Below, one piece after another: positions 10,767 through 24,559 of a stretch of DNA of 64,000 nt (position 1 is the stretch's first letter; every line of letters begins with the position of its first letter). The stretch lies in the NCBI GenBank assembly GCA_038501195.1, contig JBBPUQ010000005.1:2914001-2978000 (forward strand), written 5' to 3'. The notes beneath the pieces are model-generated. The model saw nothing but the letters and a program-made list of their open reading frames with translations. It did no database searches and had not been told where the DNA came from. A program made the translations under genes and the position numbers. The DNA comes from Nemania diffusa (lineage: Eukaryota > Ascomycota > Sordariomycetes > Xylariales > Xylariaceae).

Positions 10767-12891
10767 ATGGCCGCTAACGCTAGCGATCCGCACGATGTCC
10801 AAGTGGCAGAAGGGGACGAGCCGCAATCCACCCCGTTTCTTGACACAGAAGAAAATACCAGCAATGTTGAGAAAGCTGGTGGCACGGCCGCTGCTAATTC
10901 AGATCACAGCGCCAAGCAGTCTGAAAAGGGCGACATGGTCAGGACAATTCGTGGCTTCAAGGTTCGTGTCTTGACAAGAAAACAACAACCTCGAGAGCTA
11001 ACTGATCGTTTCTTTATCGTAGTGGTTTATCGTCTACACGACACTACTTTCCACCGTCTTATTCTATGCGCTCGAGAGCACCGTCGTACGTATATGATAC
11101 CGACAGTTGATTGCTATTTTTTATTTTATTTATTTTTTTATCTTTTTTTGGCACATCTTCTCACTTGCCGCAGGTAGCCAACATCCAGCCATCCATTGTC
11201 AAGACTTTTAGGAGCGTTGATAAACTACCTTGGATAGGTACTGCCGTCTATCTGGGCGGGCAAACCATCCTGCCCACGTAAGCCGCCCTGGTCCTCCAAA
11301 TCCTCTTGAAGTTCACTTTGCGCTTGGTGACTGATCGCTGATGGTGCATCTTCAAAACAGCGGACGGGCGTATGCAGTATTCAATGTGAAATGGTATTTC
11401 CTCACGGCCGTCGTCATCTTCCAGGCAGGAAGTATCCTCTCAGGCGCTGCCCCTAACATCGACGCCCTCATCGTCGGGCGAGTCTTACAAGGTATTGGCG
11501 CGAGCGGATGCTATGCTGGAGCCATCACGTACCTCTCTATGATCACCTCGCCGCAGGAGCGCCCTCTATATCTCTCAGGGGTTATTGGCATATGGGCAGC
11601 AGGCAGTGTCGTTGGGCCAGTCATTGGCGGTGCATTCGCGGAGACTTACCTCACTTGGCGATGGGGATTTTACATCAACCCCGTAGTCGCCGGGGCTGTA
11701 GCGCCCGGTCTGATATTCTATCTACCCAACATCGATCCTGCTCCGGAACTCACTTTTAGACAGAAGCTTCGCTCAATGGATTGGATCGGCATCTTTGTGT
11801 TTCTGGGCGGCGCGGCTATTTTCACTACAGCTCTCACCTTTGGCGGTGTTGAGTATCCTTTCGACAGCGCCACAGAAATTGTCCTGTTCACATTGTCGGG
11901 GATATTTCTTGTCGCTTTCATCCTAGTCTCGATTTACCACCCCTTCGTGCCGCGTGAGAATAGACTTTATCCCATCCACCTCACAAAGCGTCTGGAATTA
12001 AGTATCCTGCAGTACTGCCTACTAGTTGACGGCGGCGCTCTGGTCACGACACTGTTTTACATGCCCCTATTGTTCCAATTCACCAGGGGCGACGGTCCAT
12101 TAGAGGCAGGCGTTCGGCTTCTGCCTTTCCTGAGCACCATGGTGGCCTTTTGCGTCTTGAACGGTTTACTCTTACCGAGATGGGGATATTACATGCCGTG
12201 GTATGCATTTGGCACCGCGTTACTCCTAATTGGCTCAGCTTTGATGGGTAGGTAGAGTTTCCAATCATGCTTTAGTCCAATAACGACAAAGTTGACACCA
12301 AGCAGCTACGGTGACTACATCCACTTCGGATGCTCGTCTCTATGGATACAATGTCCTTCTCGGAAGTGGATGCGGTTCGTTTTTTACTGCTGGCTTCTCG
12401 GTAACACAGGCTCTCGTCTCGGAATCTGAACTCAGCAACGTCATTAGTTTCATGTCGGTCGGTAAGCAATATTCACTCACTCTTCTTGGACCCGGCAGCC
12501 ATGACTGACTCAGTTTGGCAGGTCAAACAATGGGCTCAATCTTCTACCTCAGCCTGGGGGGCTCACTGTTCCAGAACATCGGGTCGCAACAGATCAGGCG
12601 CCTGATTCCAACCCTGTCAGCAGGCGACGCCTTACAGTTGACGACAGGGACAAGCAGCGCCGTCTATAAAGCGCTTAGCCCCCATGACCAGTCAATCGTA
12701 ATAGAACAGATCACGATTGCAATCCGCCATGTCTTTTTGGTGATAGTCATCACCTCCGCCATTGGTTTCATTGGCTCCCTGTTTCTAAGTGTAAGTCACC
12801 GCCAATATCTATTTCCAAGTTACACATGGCTCACACGATATGGTAGCGCCGCAAAATATATTGAATTTAGGACAGGAAAAACGTCCCCTGA
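10767..12891 (+). CDS. MFS drug:H+ antiporter (DHA14 type)
   Basis: Seven exons (10767-10961, 11023-11085, 11174-11277, 11361-12247, 12306-12461, 12522-12790, 12871-12891) give 564 aa. Phases agree at every junction; a NAGNAG acceptor at 12302/12305 allows one extra Ala. A hydrophilic N-terminus of about 65 residues is followed by WFIVYTTLLSTVLFYALEST (TM1), a VANIQPSI segment, GRVLQGIGASGCYAGAITYL (TM4-5) and GSVVGPVIGGAF, the antiporter motif C in TM5. The usual later helices follow, a 14-TM pattern. Such pumps export the cluster product and often protect the producer. The last exon is uncertain: without the final intron (12791-12870) the frame runs to 12913 instead. Located among biosynthetic genes; a MITE-like element sits in the promoter. 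Confidence 0.85.
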
Positions 12892-13612
12892 TCCCAACAC
12901 TCGCAGCCCCTAGTACCTGTCGTGGAGTTACTGTTTGTGCCATAGATAGTAATGGTTGCAAATGCTATTTTTAATGGTATTCCGGCTACGCTATAGATAC
13001 ATTGAAAATAATAACAGCAGCAGAACAATCGCATTCCTTCACTTCTTAGCCCTGTCATCACGTTTCTTCTGCAGTCATGACCATGTCTCATCGCATTTCC
13101 ACCACCTTGGTCCAGTTCCTCGAGTTGTAGCGTCTCGAATGATAATTGGTTTACTATCAGATCATTCTGTAAGGGATCTTATTGTCAGTCAAAGAGCATG
13201 ATCAAGGAAATTCTAATGATGCTTAGCGCCCCAGATTCCTGAGCTAGAACGGGGCACATATAAATTAAGCCGGAGAGAGGATAAACACACAAGAGAGGCC
13301 CACGGGCCGCGCTATGAAGAGATCAGTGAAGGCTTGTCTGTTTTTCGTGTCTGAGGTACTGCCATAAACACTCGCATCCGTTTGCCCTGTACCATCGGCC
13401 GTGGTTTTTTCGCCACCTATCAAATTCTAGACATACCCTTATGGAGGCTGTGTACACAACAAGCTCCATTCTTTTATTGGTGCCTAATATATCAGGAATA
13501 TGACACAGGACACGTGGTGTTGATTTTGTCACCGGCTCTTTACATTTGGTACCACCCTCTAAATATGTGAGTAGCTATTCTTTGTACCTATCATGATCAT
13601 TATCCTCTGTAT
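12892..13612. other. Convergent intergenic stretch
   Basis: Shared downstream region of the transporter and the first cupin. No gene or repeat recognised. Confidence 0.5.
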
Positions 13613-14496
13613 CTAAGCATTCTTCCCCGGTCCGGCGCCCTCGTCGTACTCGGCGTACTCGCTCATGAGGGAGCCCATCTCGAACTCGAGAGCCTTACCG
13701 TTGACGATGACGGGCTCGACGTCGAGCATGACGAAGAGCATGCGCGCGGGCTTGTCGGACGACACGTTGCGCCAGCGGTGCATAGCGCAGCGGTTGATGC
13801 ACACATCGCCCGGGCCGAGGACGCGGTTCTGGCTCCGGTCGTCGCTGAGCGTCAGCTCGATCTCGCCCTCGCATACCGTGCCGATGCCCAGCGTCAGCGC
13901 GCGGTGCAGAATCGACTCGGTGCCTGGCGCAAAGTCAATCATGCGCACGCACACCCCGTTGGGGACGTGCACAGCTGGCTGTTTTGGTCGCTGTGTTAAT
14001 AATAACTACTTATTTAGGGGGTTGAGTATGCAGGTAGGTAGTTCGGTAGGTGACCAAGAAGACAAATAATTATACGAGAGAAGAACACGGAAGATGAAGC
14101 CATTTGTGTGTAAGATGGGTAGTTCAGAAGTCATATACGACATGTAATTAGACCACACTTACTCGGTTGTTCTTGGCAAATTCGAGATCCTGGTTGTTGG
14201 TAATCTGCACTGGGTTCGATTTGCTGCTGTACATGATGCTCTGGGCCGCGGCACCCCCCAGCATCGTGGCGAGGTGGTCGCCGAGATCTTGCTGTGAAGG
14301 GGGAAGCCAAGGGTTCGAAGTCAGATCAAGTGCTCAATATCTCAATATGAACGGGCGGCTCTGATGCGAGGGGGGCTAGAGCCTCACTCACCTGAAGGAA
14401 GTCAGCATCTCCTGATGTGTTGTGCCCGGTGATATAGCGGGTTGGGGTTCGCAGACCCGGGGCAGGAAATTGCTTAAGGGGACCTGAAGTGGACAT
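13613..14496 (-). CDS. Small cupin-domain protein, copy 1 (intact)
   Basis: Three exons (14496-14392, 14291-14163, 13990-13613; introns 100 and 172 nt) give 203 aa. The N-terminus carries FPAPGLRTPTRYITGHNTSG; the second half is a single cupin_2 barrel with VRMIDFAPGTESILHRALTL, GTVCEGEIELTL and LGPGDVCINRCAMHRWRN. His/Glu positions typical of metal binding are partly kept (HR, EGE, H in CAMHRW). This family of about 170-200-aa fungal cupins recurs in polyketide and terpenoid clusters, where members act as cyclases, isomerases, decarboxylases or proteins of unknown role. It is divergent from a second, related cupin whose start lies 1.1 kb away. No signal peptide or membrane segment. Confidence 0.8.
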
Positions 14497-15611
14497 CTTA
14501 TATGGACTTTTGCTCCAATATGAATAGAGTAGAAACGTGGTATTAGTTATGAGCCAAGGCTTGAGGTTTTAGTGGCGAGTGCGTGAATCAGCTATTTTAT
14601 AAGACATTGCCTCAGACGGACATGTGAGATATGAACGCTCTCGCTAGACATGGACAATAAGCATGGCAGAGGCTCATTGGTCACAAGAATTTGAGAAGGT
14701 GGTGTCTCGCTACATTGTCGTCGTCGGCTTCTAGGGGGACCCTTCTGACCTCGTCAAGACGGGTTGAAACCACGTCTTTCCCCTATAAGTCCAATGCCGC
14801 TGACATGCATCGCGCACAAAACAAAATCCCGATTCCTTGAAGTTTGCACCACTCGCATAGGCTGGGAATATATGGAGGCTTGAGGCTTGCATATCTGCAA
14901 GAGAGCGGACGCACGCGCACGGGTTTGTTGCAGTTCGGGAAGGTGTTTGTTGCGTAGGTAGTGGTCAACACCATGTACGAGTTCACCTCTTCGATAATCA
15001 GCGTTTCCCGGTAGCATAGATGCAGCAGGGATGAGCAGCTGAACCCCAGAAATGCACGACGTAGCATATGTAGTGAGGCGGGCACAATATGCCATGTGAT
15101 AGGTATAATGATTTGGGCAGATTCACAAACGATCCCTGTCCATAGAGTATATAAGACGGTCGAGGCCATATTTACCGTTACCTACTCAAATCCCATTCCA
15201 TCTCACTTGCATATGCATGTCAAGGCGGCAACGTATCCGTACTTGTATCAATATCTACACACACACCCTCTGTGGAATCGAAGTGACGCCTCGTCTGTTT
15301 GCAGAGGGTTGGCGGCTAGGTTCTTTCAGGCATCACAGATAATGCACCTATTCTTCTCTGCTAGGTCTACCAACCTCACATATGCAGCCATTTCACCATT
15401 CTTCGCTCAAGGCAACTTGGCAATGACACCTAGGGTGCTAGGTAAGCACACTCGAGAAATGGATGACCAGTCTTTGAAATCAAAGCGTGCCGTCTGATTT
15501 AGACTCCTCCATCTTCTGCTGCGTCTCGAATAGCACCTCCCTCAGATTATTCCTCTGTCTATCTGGCATATCCTATTCTCCATCACGGTAGCAAGATTCA
15601 TCATACGATCC
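14497..15611. promoter_or_regulatory. Shared divergent promoter of the two cupins
   Basis: A 1.1-kb spacer between two head-to-head cupin genes. TATA-like words face both ways: TATAAAAT (minus) at 14601-14594, about 100 nt before the copy-1 ATG, and TATATAAG (plus) at 15148-15155, which would leave a 5' leader of about 430 nt for copy 2. A 133-codon open frame at 15096-15497 (plus) has no recognisable features and is probably leader. Divergent sharing suggests joint control. Confidence 0.4.
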
Positions 15612-16176
15612 ATGTCCGAACTCAACAGTCTTCCCCTCCAAGCAAGAATGGCCGAATCAACGAAACCACTGGCACCAGAGTACTATGTGCACAGCTTTCC
15701 CGCTCCGGGACTGCGGCAGATCGTACGACATATCACGGGCAACACGGCCGATGGCAAATCTCGCTTCCTCGAGTCCAACAGCGGCGAACATTATCGCTTC
15801 ATGGTCGAGAATCGGGCCGTTGCAAATATCATATACTCCACACAAGAGACGCCCGTCGATCTGAACAACGATGCAGACATTATCAAAGCACATGAAAAGG
15901 AGGTTCGACACGTTTTTTTCTTTTCTTTTCTTTTTCTTTTCTCTTTTTTTTCTCTTTAGACCGGCCCTTTGCGCAATCATGATTGATGCCACTTAATAAT
16001 TACTAACAGCACACCAGCCTCCATTCCACTACCAGAACGGCTCGATAGTTCGCATGATTGACTTCGGTCCTGCGGTGGAGTCGCCGTGGCATCGAGCCCT
16101 GACGATTGACTACGGCGTTGTCATCGAGGGCGTGTTCGAGCTCACGCTCGACTCGGGCGAGCGGCGTATCATGCGC
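15612..16176 (+). pseudogene. Small cupin-domain protein, copy 2, 5' part (split by insertion)
   Basis: Exon 1 (15612-15902; alternative ATG at 15648) and exon 2 from 16018 (intron 115 nt, very pyrimidine-rich, acceptor ACACCAG) encode a protein like copy 1: HSFPAPGLRQIVRHITGNTA, VRMIDFGPAVESPWHRALTI and GVVIEGVFELTLDSGERR, ending in the middle of the cupin barrel at RIMR (16176). The frame then enters the left end of the A+T block and meets a stop at about 16227-16229. The missing half, GDVSIQRATNHMWKN onward, lies in the right frame at 40697-40888, on the other side of the block. The gene was therefore whole before the insertion. Similarity to copy 1 argues for duplication of an ancestral cupin gene, with both copies kept in the cluster. 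Confidence 0.85.
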
Positions 16177-16187
16177 CACCTTAACCG

Positions 16188-16290
16188 CTGGAGGCTTGAT
16201 TTTCCATTTTTGGCAAGATCTCAGCTCTAAACACATGTTGCGAGAGTCTGTTGTAAAAATCTGCTATAAAAGTTTACTACAAAAGTCTAC
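16188..16290 (+). repeat. Left terminal inverted repeat with subterminal units
   Basis: Outer part matches the inverted right end. From 16243 four short units of about 13 bp follow in tandem: TCTGTTGTAAAAA, TCTGCTATAAAAG, TTTACTACAAAAG and TCTACTTTATA. These may be transposase-binding subterminal repeats. Confidence 0.6.
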
Positions 16291-17184
16291 TTTATATATA
16301 AAAATATTATTTAGTTATAAAATTTTAAAGTTAATTATATTTTAATATTTTTATTATTTAAGTTTTTATTTTTATTTTATAAAATATATATAATTAATTT
16401 TAAAATAAAATTATTTTTAAATATATATATTATTATTAATTTAATTAATATTTAATTTTATAATTATTTTATAATATTTATATTTTTAAAACTTTTTTAA
16501 ATAAATTTAAATAATAATTTTTTATATTTAAATTAAATTTTTTTAGTTTTATATTTATAACAATTATATTTTATTAATTTTATTTTTTATTTAATAAATA
16601 ATATTGATTTAATATTTAATTAAAAATATTTTTTAAATTATTTAAATTTAAAAATTATATTATAATATTTTAAAAATAAACTTATTTATATTTATAATAT
16701 TTAATTATTATTAAATAATATATATTATAAATTTTAATATTTTTTATTTTAAAATAAATAAATTTTTGTTTAAAAATTATTTTTTTAATAATTAAATTAT
16801 AAAATATATATTATATAAAAAATTTTTATTAAAAATTTAATATTACTAAAATATTATATTTAAAAAAGTTTAAATAATTATAAAAATAATTTTTAAATTT
16901 TAATATAAATTAATTTATTTAATTTTATTATTTATTTATTATTTAATTTTATTAATTAAAATATATAAATAATAAATTTATAATAATTTATTAAAATTAA
17001 ATAAATTTAATTTATTAATAAAAAAAAAACTAAATATTAAATTTATAAAATTAATTTTAAACTTTTATTATATTAAAAATAATTGTTTATAAATTAAAAA
17101 CTTTATATTTAAATTTAATTTTTTTATATATAATTTTAATTTTATATTTATATTTAATTTATATTATTTAATTAAATTAATTAG

Positions 17185-17775
17185 TTATTTTTTTAAATAT
17201 ATAATTTATTTATATTATTTAAATTTACTTTTTTTTATAAAAATAGTTTTATATATATTATAAATAAATAGTTTTTTTTTAAAATATATAGTTTATTTAT
17301 ATTATTTAAAACTATTTTTTTATATAAAAGTAGCTTTATATATATTATAAAAAAACAATTTTTTTTTAAAATATATAATTTATTTATATTATTTAAAATT
17401 ATTTTTTTATATAAAAATAGCTTTATATATATTATAAAAAAACAGTTTTTTTTTAAAATATATAATTTATTTATATTATTTAAAATTACTTTTTTTTATA
17501 AAAATAGTTTTATATATATTATAAAAAAATAGTTTTTTTTTAAAATATATAGTTTATTTATATTATTTAAAATAACTTTTTTTTATAAAAGTAGTTTTAT
17601 ATATATTATAAAAAAACAGTTTTTTTTTAAAATATATAGTTTGTTTATATTATTTAAAATTATTTTTTTTATAAAAATAGCTTTATATATATTATAAAAA
17701 AACAGTTTTTTTTTAAAATATATAATTTATTTATACTATTTAAAATAATTTTTTTTTATAAAAATAGTTTTATAA
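17185..17775. repeat. Tandem array, about 87-bp unit, seven copies
   Basis: The word AAAATATATARTTTATTTATATTATTT (given here as consensus of shorter words AATATATA and TTTATTTATA) recurs at about 17195, 17281, 17368, 17454, 17541, 17629 and 17714, spacing 85-88 bp. Each unit also carries an ATAAAAATAGYTTTATATAT segment and an AAAAAACAG end. Copies are close to one another and differ mainly by C/T and G/A, so the array predates or survived the mutation process. Confidence 0.8.
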
Positions 17776-19341
17776 TTTTTATAAAAATATAAAAATATAT
17801 TTTAATAATTTTTTATATTATAGTTATATATTTTAATATTTTTAAAATATTTATAATTTTTATAAAAATAATAAATTTTATTTAAAAAAAACCTTTTTAA
17901 ATATAATTTATAATTAAATATTATATTTAAATAATAATAATTAATTATATAATATATATATAAATTTATTAATAGCTAAAATATATAATAAATTAAATAT
18001 AAAAAATTATATATTTTATTATTAATTTATAATTTAATTAGCAATAAAATATTATATATAAATTATTATAGCAAATATTTAATTTTTTTTAATTATAATT
18101 TAATTTTTTAAATTTTATTATTTATTATATTATAAAAAATAATAAATATATTATTTTATAAAATTAACTAAATAATTATATTTATATTTTATAGAATATT
18201 AATATTATATTTATTTTATTTATAATTAATTATTGTAATAATAAATTTTATAATTAAATATTTTAAATTTTAACTAAAAATATAATCAAAATTTTAATTA
18301 TTAATAATATTTTAATATTTTATTTTTATTATAATATTATATTAAAAATAATTTTTAATAATTATTTTTATTAAATAATTTATAAAAAAAACTAAAAAAA
18401 AATATATTTAATTAAAATTAACTTTAAAATATAATTTATTTATATTTAAGTTTAAAATTTTAATTTTTAACTATTATAGCTTAAAATATAATTAATATAT
18501 AATTTTATATAAAAACTATTTAAATATTAAATTTTTTTTGTTAATATTTAATATTATTATAATTTGATTATATTTTTTTAATATTTTAATTTATATTTTT
18601 ATTTAATTAAAAATAATATTATAATTTTAAAATATTAATTAAATAAAAAAAATATTTTATTTATAAAATAAATAAAAAACTTTTTTTTTATAATAGTTAA
18701 TTAATAAAATTATTAAATATATATTAAATTTAATTTAATTAATTTTATAATTTTAAATAATTTAAAATAAAATATTATATAATTTATTATATAAGCAATA
18801 ATTAAATTAATAATATTTTTATATAAAATATTTATTATAAAACTAAAAAATTTAATTTTAAAATTAATTTAGTAATTGTAGTTTTTATTATAATAAAAAC
18901 TTTTTAATAAAATTTAAATAAATATTAATTTATAATACTTTAAAAAATTTTTAAAACTATATATTATTATTATTAATAATTTATTATAGCTTATTAAATT
19001 AATTTATATAATTTAAAATATTTATATTATAAAAAATATAAATTATTATATAATTTATTAAAATATAAAAAAATTATTTTAATTTAAATTTTTTAGCTTT
19101 AAAATTATATTGATTATATTAAATATATAACTATTGCTTTAATAAAATAAAAACAATCAAAACTATATATTACTTTGTAAAATTTATATAATTAAAATTT
19201 AAAAACAAGTTATTTTTTATATAATTTATTATAATATAACTATTATTATTAAAAACAAAATTTATATAGTTATATATTATATTAAAAAAAAAGTTAAAAA
19301 AATTAAAATTTAATTATAACTAAAATATTATTTAATTGTAA

Positions 19342-19578
19342 TAGTTATAGTTAGTTAATATTGGCTTAATTATTTAAATAAATTGAGTGGCTTTATTACT
19401 TGGTTAAATAAGTGATCCTATTTATTACTACTTTAGACTGCTTTATATATATATATATAGATAATTCTTTTGTAGGAAAATTTCTAATTTTTTCTTTTTT
19501 TTTTTTATTTGTAAATTTTTCATATAATATAGCTTTATTTGTTTAAAGCTTTGCTTTTTTTATAAGTTTTATATAACA
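19342..19578 (+). repeat. 5' LTR of the gypsy element
   Basis: Aligns over its whole length to the right LTR, including GCTTTATTACTTRGTTAAATA, a TATATATATATA run and the TAAAGCTYTGCTTTTTTTATA segment. Differences are overwhelmingly transitions. Confidence 0.8.
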
Positions 19579-21259
19579 ATTTATAGATTATTTATATTTA
19601 TAAGGTATAAAGATTACTTTTAAATATTTTTTATAAAAAAATCAAACTGTAATTAATTGCTGCAATAGTATTAATATTTAAAAAATATGCTATTTTTAAA
19701 TAGTAAATTAAAAAATAAATTAATTTGATTTTTAATAAATTGTAACTATTTATAATTATAAATAATAAGTAGTTTTTTTTAATTTTTTATATAAAAACTA
19801 ATGTTTGAATATATTTTAAAAAATCTAGCTATGATATTTTAATTACTATAAAAGCTAAAAATAATAATAAATTAGTTATTTTAGCTTTTTTAATAAAAAG
19901 TTTTTAAAATTAAATATAAGATTTTTTTTTTATATATAAATATTATATTTTTAATTAAAAGGACTTTTTTTAAAAAATCGATTATTTTTTGAAAGAATAT
20001 ATTGCTAAATTATATAAGCTTAATAAAATTGTTTTTTTTTTATTTCTATTATTTTACTAAAAAAAAAAATCTAGCTTAAATTTAATAAACTAGTTGATAA
20101 AGATATTTTTATTAATTTAGTTAAATATTTTAATATTTTATTTTAAAAAATAAAAGTTAAATCTTTAATAATAATAACATATTAACAATAAACTAAAGAT
20201 TTATATAATTTAGCTATATTGTTTATTTAATATATAAAAACTTTTATCGATTAAGTTAAAAAATTTAGCAAAATTATAGTTAATAAAAAAAAATAACTAA
20301 ACTGCTTAATAAAAAATAATAAAAAAAAATCTATTTTTGATTTTTATTTTAAATAAATTATTAACTATTTATTTTAAAAATTAAAAGCAGCTATTATTAA
20401 ATATAACTATATTTAAAAACTATTAAATAAAATTAATTAATATATTGTTGATTTATTTTTTTATAAAAATAATACTTTAGAATTTATTTAAACAAATAAA
20501 AAATTTTATAAATTAGTTAAAATATTTATATTTATTTTTTATAATAATAAAAATAAAAATAATATTAAATTTAAAATATAATTATATATTATAAAAAGTT
20601 GATTAATTATTAACAAAAATTAATTTATTAATAATATTATAAAAATAACTAATATTAAAGTTTATATTAATAGCAAAGTTATTAAATATTTATTTTTATA
20701 TTTAATTAAAAGTTATTTTAATTAATTAATTATTGTTAAAATATTTTTTAATTATTTAAAAAAAAGCTATAAAAATATAAATATTAATAAAAAGTTTAAG
20801 TTAAAATAAAAGTTTTTTAATTTCGATAATTATATTTTAGTTACTTTTTTTAATTTTAAAACTAATTTTATTTAATTAGCTAAAAAAATTAAATTAGAAA
20901 AAAAGAAATAAAAAAAATACTTTAAAAATAAATTATTTAATAAACTATTAAATATTTTTTTTATTTATTTAAATAATAATATTTTTTTTAATTAATATAT
21001 TAAATTTTATATTTAGTTAGTTTATTAAATATATATAAATAATAAAAAATATAACATTAAATATAAAATTAATTAGTTAATTTTTTTTAGCAATATAAAT
21101 AAGTTTAATTAATATATTATTTATAATAATATTAATAACTTTTTAAAAAATACTATTAGTAATAGAAACAATAATATTAAAGCTAGCAACAATAATATTA
21201 AAACTTTAATAATTTAAAGTTGTAATATTTTAAATAATTTTAAATTATTAAAGCTAACA

Positions 21260-21320
21260 AAAAAAAACAAATGTTTTAACTGCTAACAAAAAAAATATAT
21301 TTTAAAAAATTGTTTACTAA
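21260..21320 (+). pseudogene. gag zinc-knuckle relic
   Basis: One frame reads KCFNC, a stop, QKKYILKNC: the spacing C-X2-C-X4-(H)-X4-C of a retroviral-type zinc knuckle, with Tyr (TAT) where His (CAT) is expected and a stop where Gly is usual. Both changes are transitions of the RIP kind. Confidence 0.65.
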
Positions 21321-22799
21321 ATAGTATTAAAAAAGAAATATATTTATAAAATATTATAACTATGTTTGTTAGTTCTTATAATAAAGCAAAAGTTTTAAAA
21401 AATATTATAAAAAAAATTAAAAAAAGCAAAATATTAAAAAAGTAACTTTAAGTAAACTAAATTTCTGCTTAAAAAAAATATTACAAAAAAATTATATAAA
21501 TAATAAATTAAACTTAATAAATAAATATTTAAAAAAATAACTTTTACTATATATATATATTATAAACAATAATAAACTTTTGTTAATTATTAAAGATTTT
21601 TTTAAAAATATAAAAGCAAATATATATATAAGTATAAATATATTATTTATAAAAAAGATTATAAAAGTATTAAACTTTTTTATAATTATTTAATTTTATT
21701 TTCGATTAATTTTTAAATATAACAGTAAAAAAAAATAAAATATCGAAATTATTTTATTAATATTTTTATAAATATAAAAAAAAAAATTTAAAAATATACT
21801 TTTAGTAATAATATTTTTTTAAATTTATAAAATAATTATTAAAAAGCTTTAGTTTTAAAGATATAATATATTTTTTAACTGCTAAAAATATAAACTAGTA
21901 TTTTTTCTTAGTTATTTTTTTAATTAATATTTCAATTGAAATCTAGCTATAAATTAAGCAAAAATATAGTTTATAAATTTTAAATATTAAATAAATATTA
22001 ATTGTTAAAATATAAAGTTTTTTAAAAAAAAAAAATAACAATTATATTAACAAAAAAATGCTAAAAAAAGTTAAACAACATTTTAAATTTTAATTATTAA
22101 ACAGTTTAATTTTGTTAAAAAAAATATAGTTAAAATATAATATAACTTAAATAATAAATTAATTTTTTTTATAAAGCTAAAAAAAAAAAAAATTTAAAAA
22201 AAAAATAAAAAAATTGTTTTATAATAAAAAACTAATAGTTTAAGCTTTTACAAAATATAAAAAAATAAATTAAAATAATATAAAGCTTATTTTTTAATAA
22301 AAATAACTAATATTATTATTACTACTTTTAATATAATAGTTTTATATAATAATTTTATATAATAAATATAAATTACTATTATTTATAAAATCGATAAATT
22401 TATTAAAAACAAAAAAAAAGTTTTTTTTAATAAAAAAAAAAAAACTTTATAAAAAAGCTTTATAAATAATTTTTAAAAAATATTATAACTTATTGTATAT
22501 ATTTAATAAAGTAAATTCTGATATTTTTTTATTTTATTAGTTTAAAATTAATTATAAAATAAAATTTATTGAAAATAAAACTTTTAATAACTTTTGATAC
22601 AGCTTTTTATATAAAATATTATTAAATAAATTAAAAATAATTTGTAAATATTTAATTAACAATTTATAAAAAAGATTTATTAAATCTAATAATATGTTTT
22701 ATGTTTTTTTAGTATTATTTGTAAAAAAACTAAAAAAAAAAATTAAAATTTTATATAAACTATTAAAAATTTAATAAATTAATAAAAAAAAACAAATAT

Positions 22800-23400
22800 T
22801 TTTTACTTTTAATTAAAAAAACACTGTTACAATTTTTTAAAGTTAATATATTTACTAAATTAAATATAAAGCAAATATTTAATTAAATATATATAAAGCT
22901 TAAATAAAAAAATCTAATAACTTTTTATATATATTATAAATTTTTTAAATATAAAGTATTTTTTTTTAGTTTAATTAATAGTTTTATTATATTTTAAAAA
23001 TATATTAATAATATATTGTTTAACTATTTAAATAATTTCTGCAATATATATATAAATAATATTTTTATTTATTTAATTAATTTAAAAAATTATCAAAAAT
23101 ATATACAGTTAATATTATAGCAATTATATACTGCTAAATTTTAAATAAATTTAAAAAAATCTAAATTTTATATTATAAAAATTAAGTTTTTAAAATATAT
23201 TGTTAATATAAATAATATTTAAATTGACTTAATTAAAATAAAAATAATAAAAAATTAAAAAGTTTTTACTACTGTAAAAAAAGTATAATTTTTTTTAAAA
23301 TTTTATAATTTTTATAAAAAATTTATAAAAAACTATAACTAAATTGTTAAATTTATAATATATTTAATAAAAAAAAAAATAACTTTTTTATAAATTAACA
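22800..23400 (+). pseudogene. Reverse-transcriptase relic (gypsy type)
   Basis: One interrupted frame keeps a FFKVNIFTKLNI segment, then FCNIYINNIFIYLINLKNYQ at about 23,036-23,096. That is the catalytic YxDD box with both aspartates turned to asparagine (GAT to AAT), followed by LKKSKFYIIKIKFLKYIV and VFTTVKKV-FFLKFYNFY. Order and spacing match Ty3/gypsy RT and the start of its RNase H. Confidence 0.75.
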
Positions 23401-24559
23401 AATATAATTAAATATTTTTATAATTAAAAAAAGTTTTTATATTTTATTTAATATTATAATATTATAAATATAACTTATTTATTAAAATCGAAACTAATAT
23501 TTTTAATAATATAACTATAAATGTTTTATTATAAAAGTATAAAAATAACTAATATTTAATTATATATTATTTTAAAACTTTATATAATATTAAATTAAAC
23601 TATAAAATTTTCGATAAAAAAATGTTTGTAATATTTTTAGCTTTTAAAAAATAATAACTTGAATTAATTAGTAGTTATATTAAGCTATTTTTAATAATAA
23701 TTAACTATTAAGCTTTAAAATATTTTAACTAAAAATAATATTTAAATTTATAATAAATAAAATAAATAAAACTATTTATAAAATATAATTTCTATATTAT
23801 TTATTATTTTAAAAAAAAAAATATATTAGTTAATATATTAATAAAAAAGTATAAAAAATTTATTATATAAAAAAAAAAAAAAAAAGTATAAAAATATCTA
23901 ATAATTTTTTAGCTGTTAAATAATATAGTTTATAATATATTTATATAAATAATATTTTAAGTCAAATTATTTGTTATAAAGCTATAAAAAAATATAAAAG
24001 CTTTATTAAATTTTTAGTTAATTATAAAAATATTTAAAAAAAACAAAAAAAACTTTAATATAAAAATCTATTATAAAAAAACCACTTTTAATAATAATAA
24101 TTTATAGTAGTTAACTAATAGTTTAATTATTTATAATAAAAAACTTATAGTTTTTAATTTTTTATATTTATATATATAATTTATTTAAGAAATATATAAT
24201 AAAATATTTACTATATATTTAAAAAAAAAAAAATATATAAATTTTTTACAAAATGCTATTAGTAGCTTAAATTTAAAAAAAACTATAATATATATATTTT
24301 TAATTATATAAAGTATTATTTTGCAAAAGTTTTATATAATAAAATATTTAACAAGTTTATTTTTTTTTTTATTTTAAATTATATTTAAAAATATTTAGTT
24401 ATAAATTTTAAATAAATATTTAAAAATAAATATAGCTATAATAATATATTAATTATAATAAATTAATTAAAAAAGAAAATATAAACTATATTATATATTA
24501 TATAAATAATTGCAAAAAATACTATATAGATATATTTTAAAGGTTTTTTTAAAGTTTTT

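Noticed and set aside
15096..15497. 133-codon open frame upstream of cupin copy 2
   Set aside because: Composition looks like a translated leader (His/Tyr/Ser mixed, no motif) and it follows a TATA-like word; more likely 5' leader than protein.
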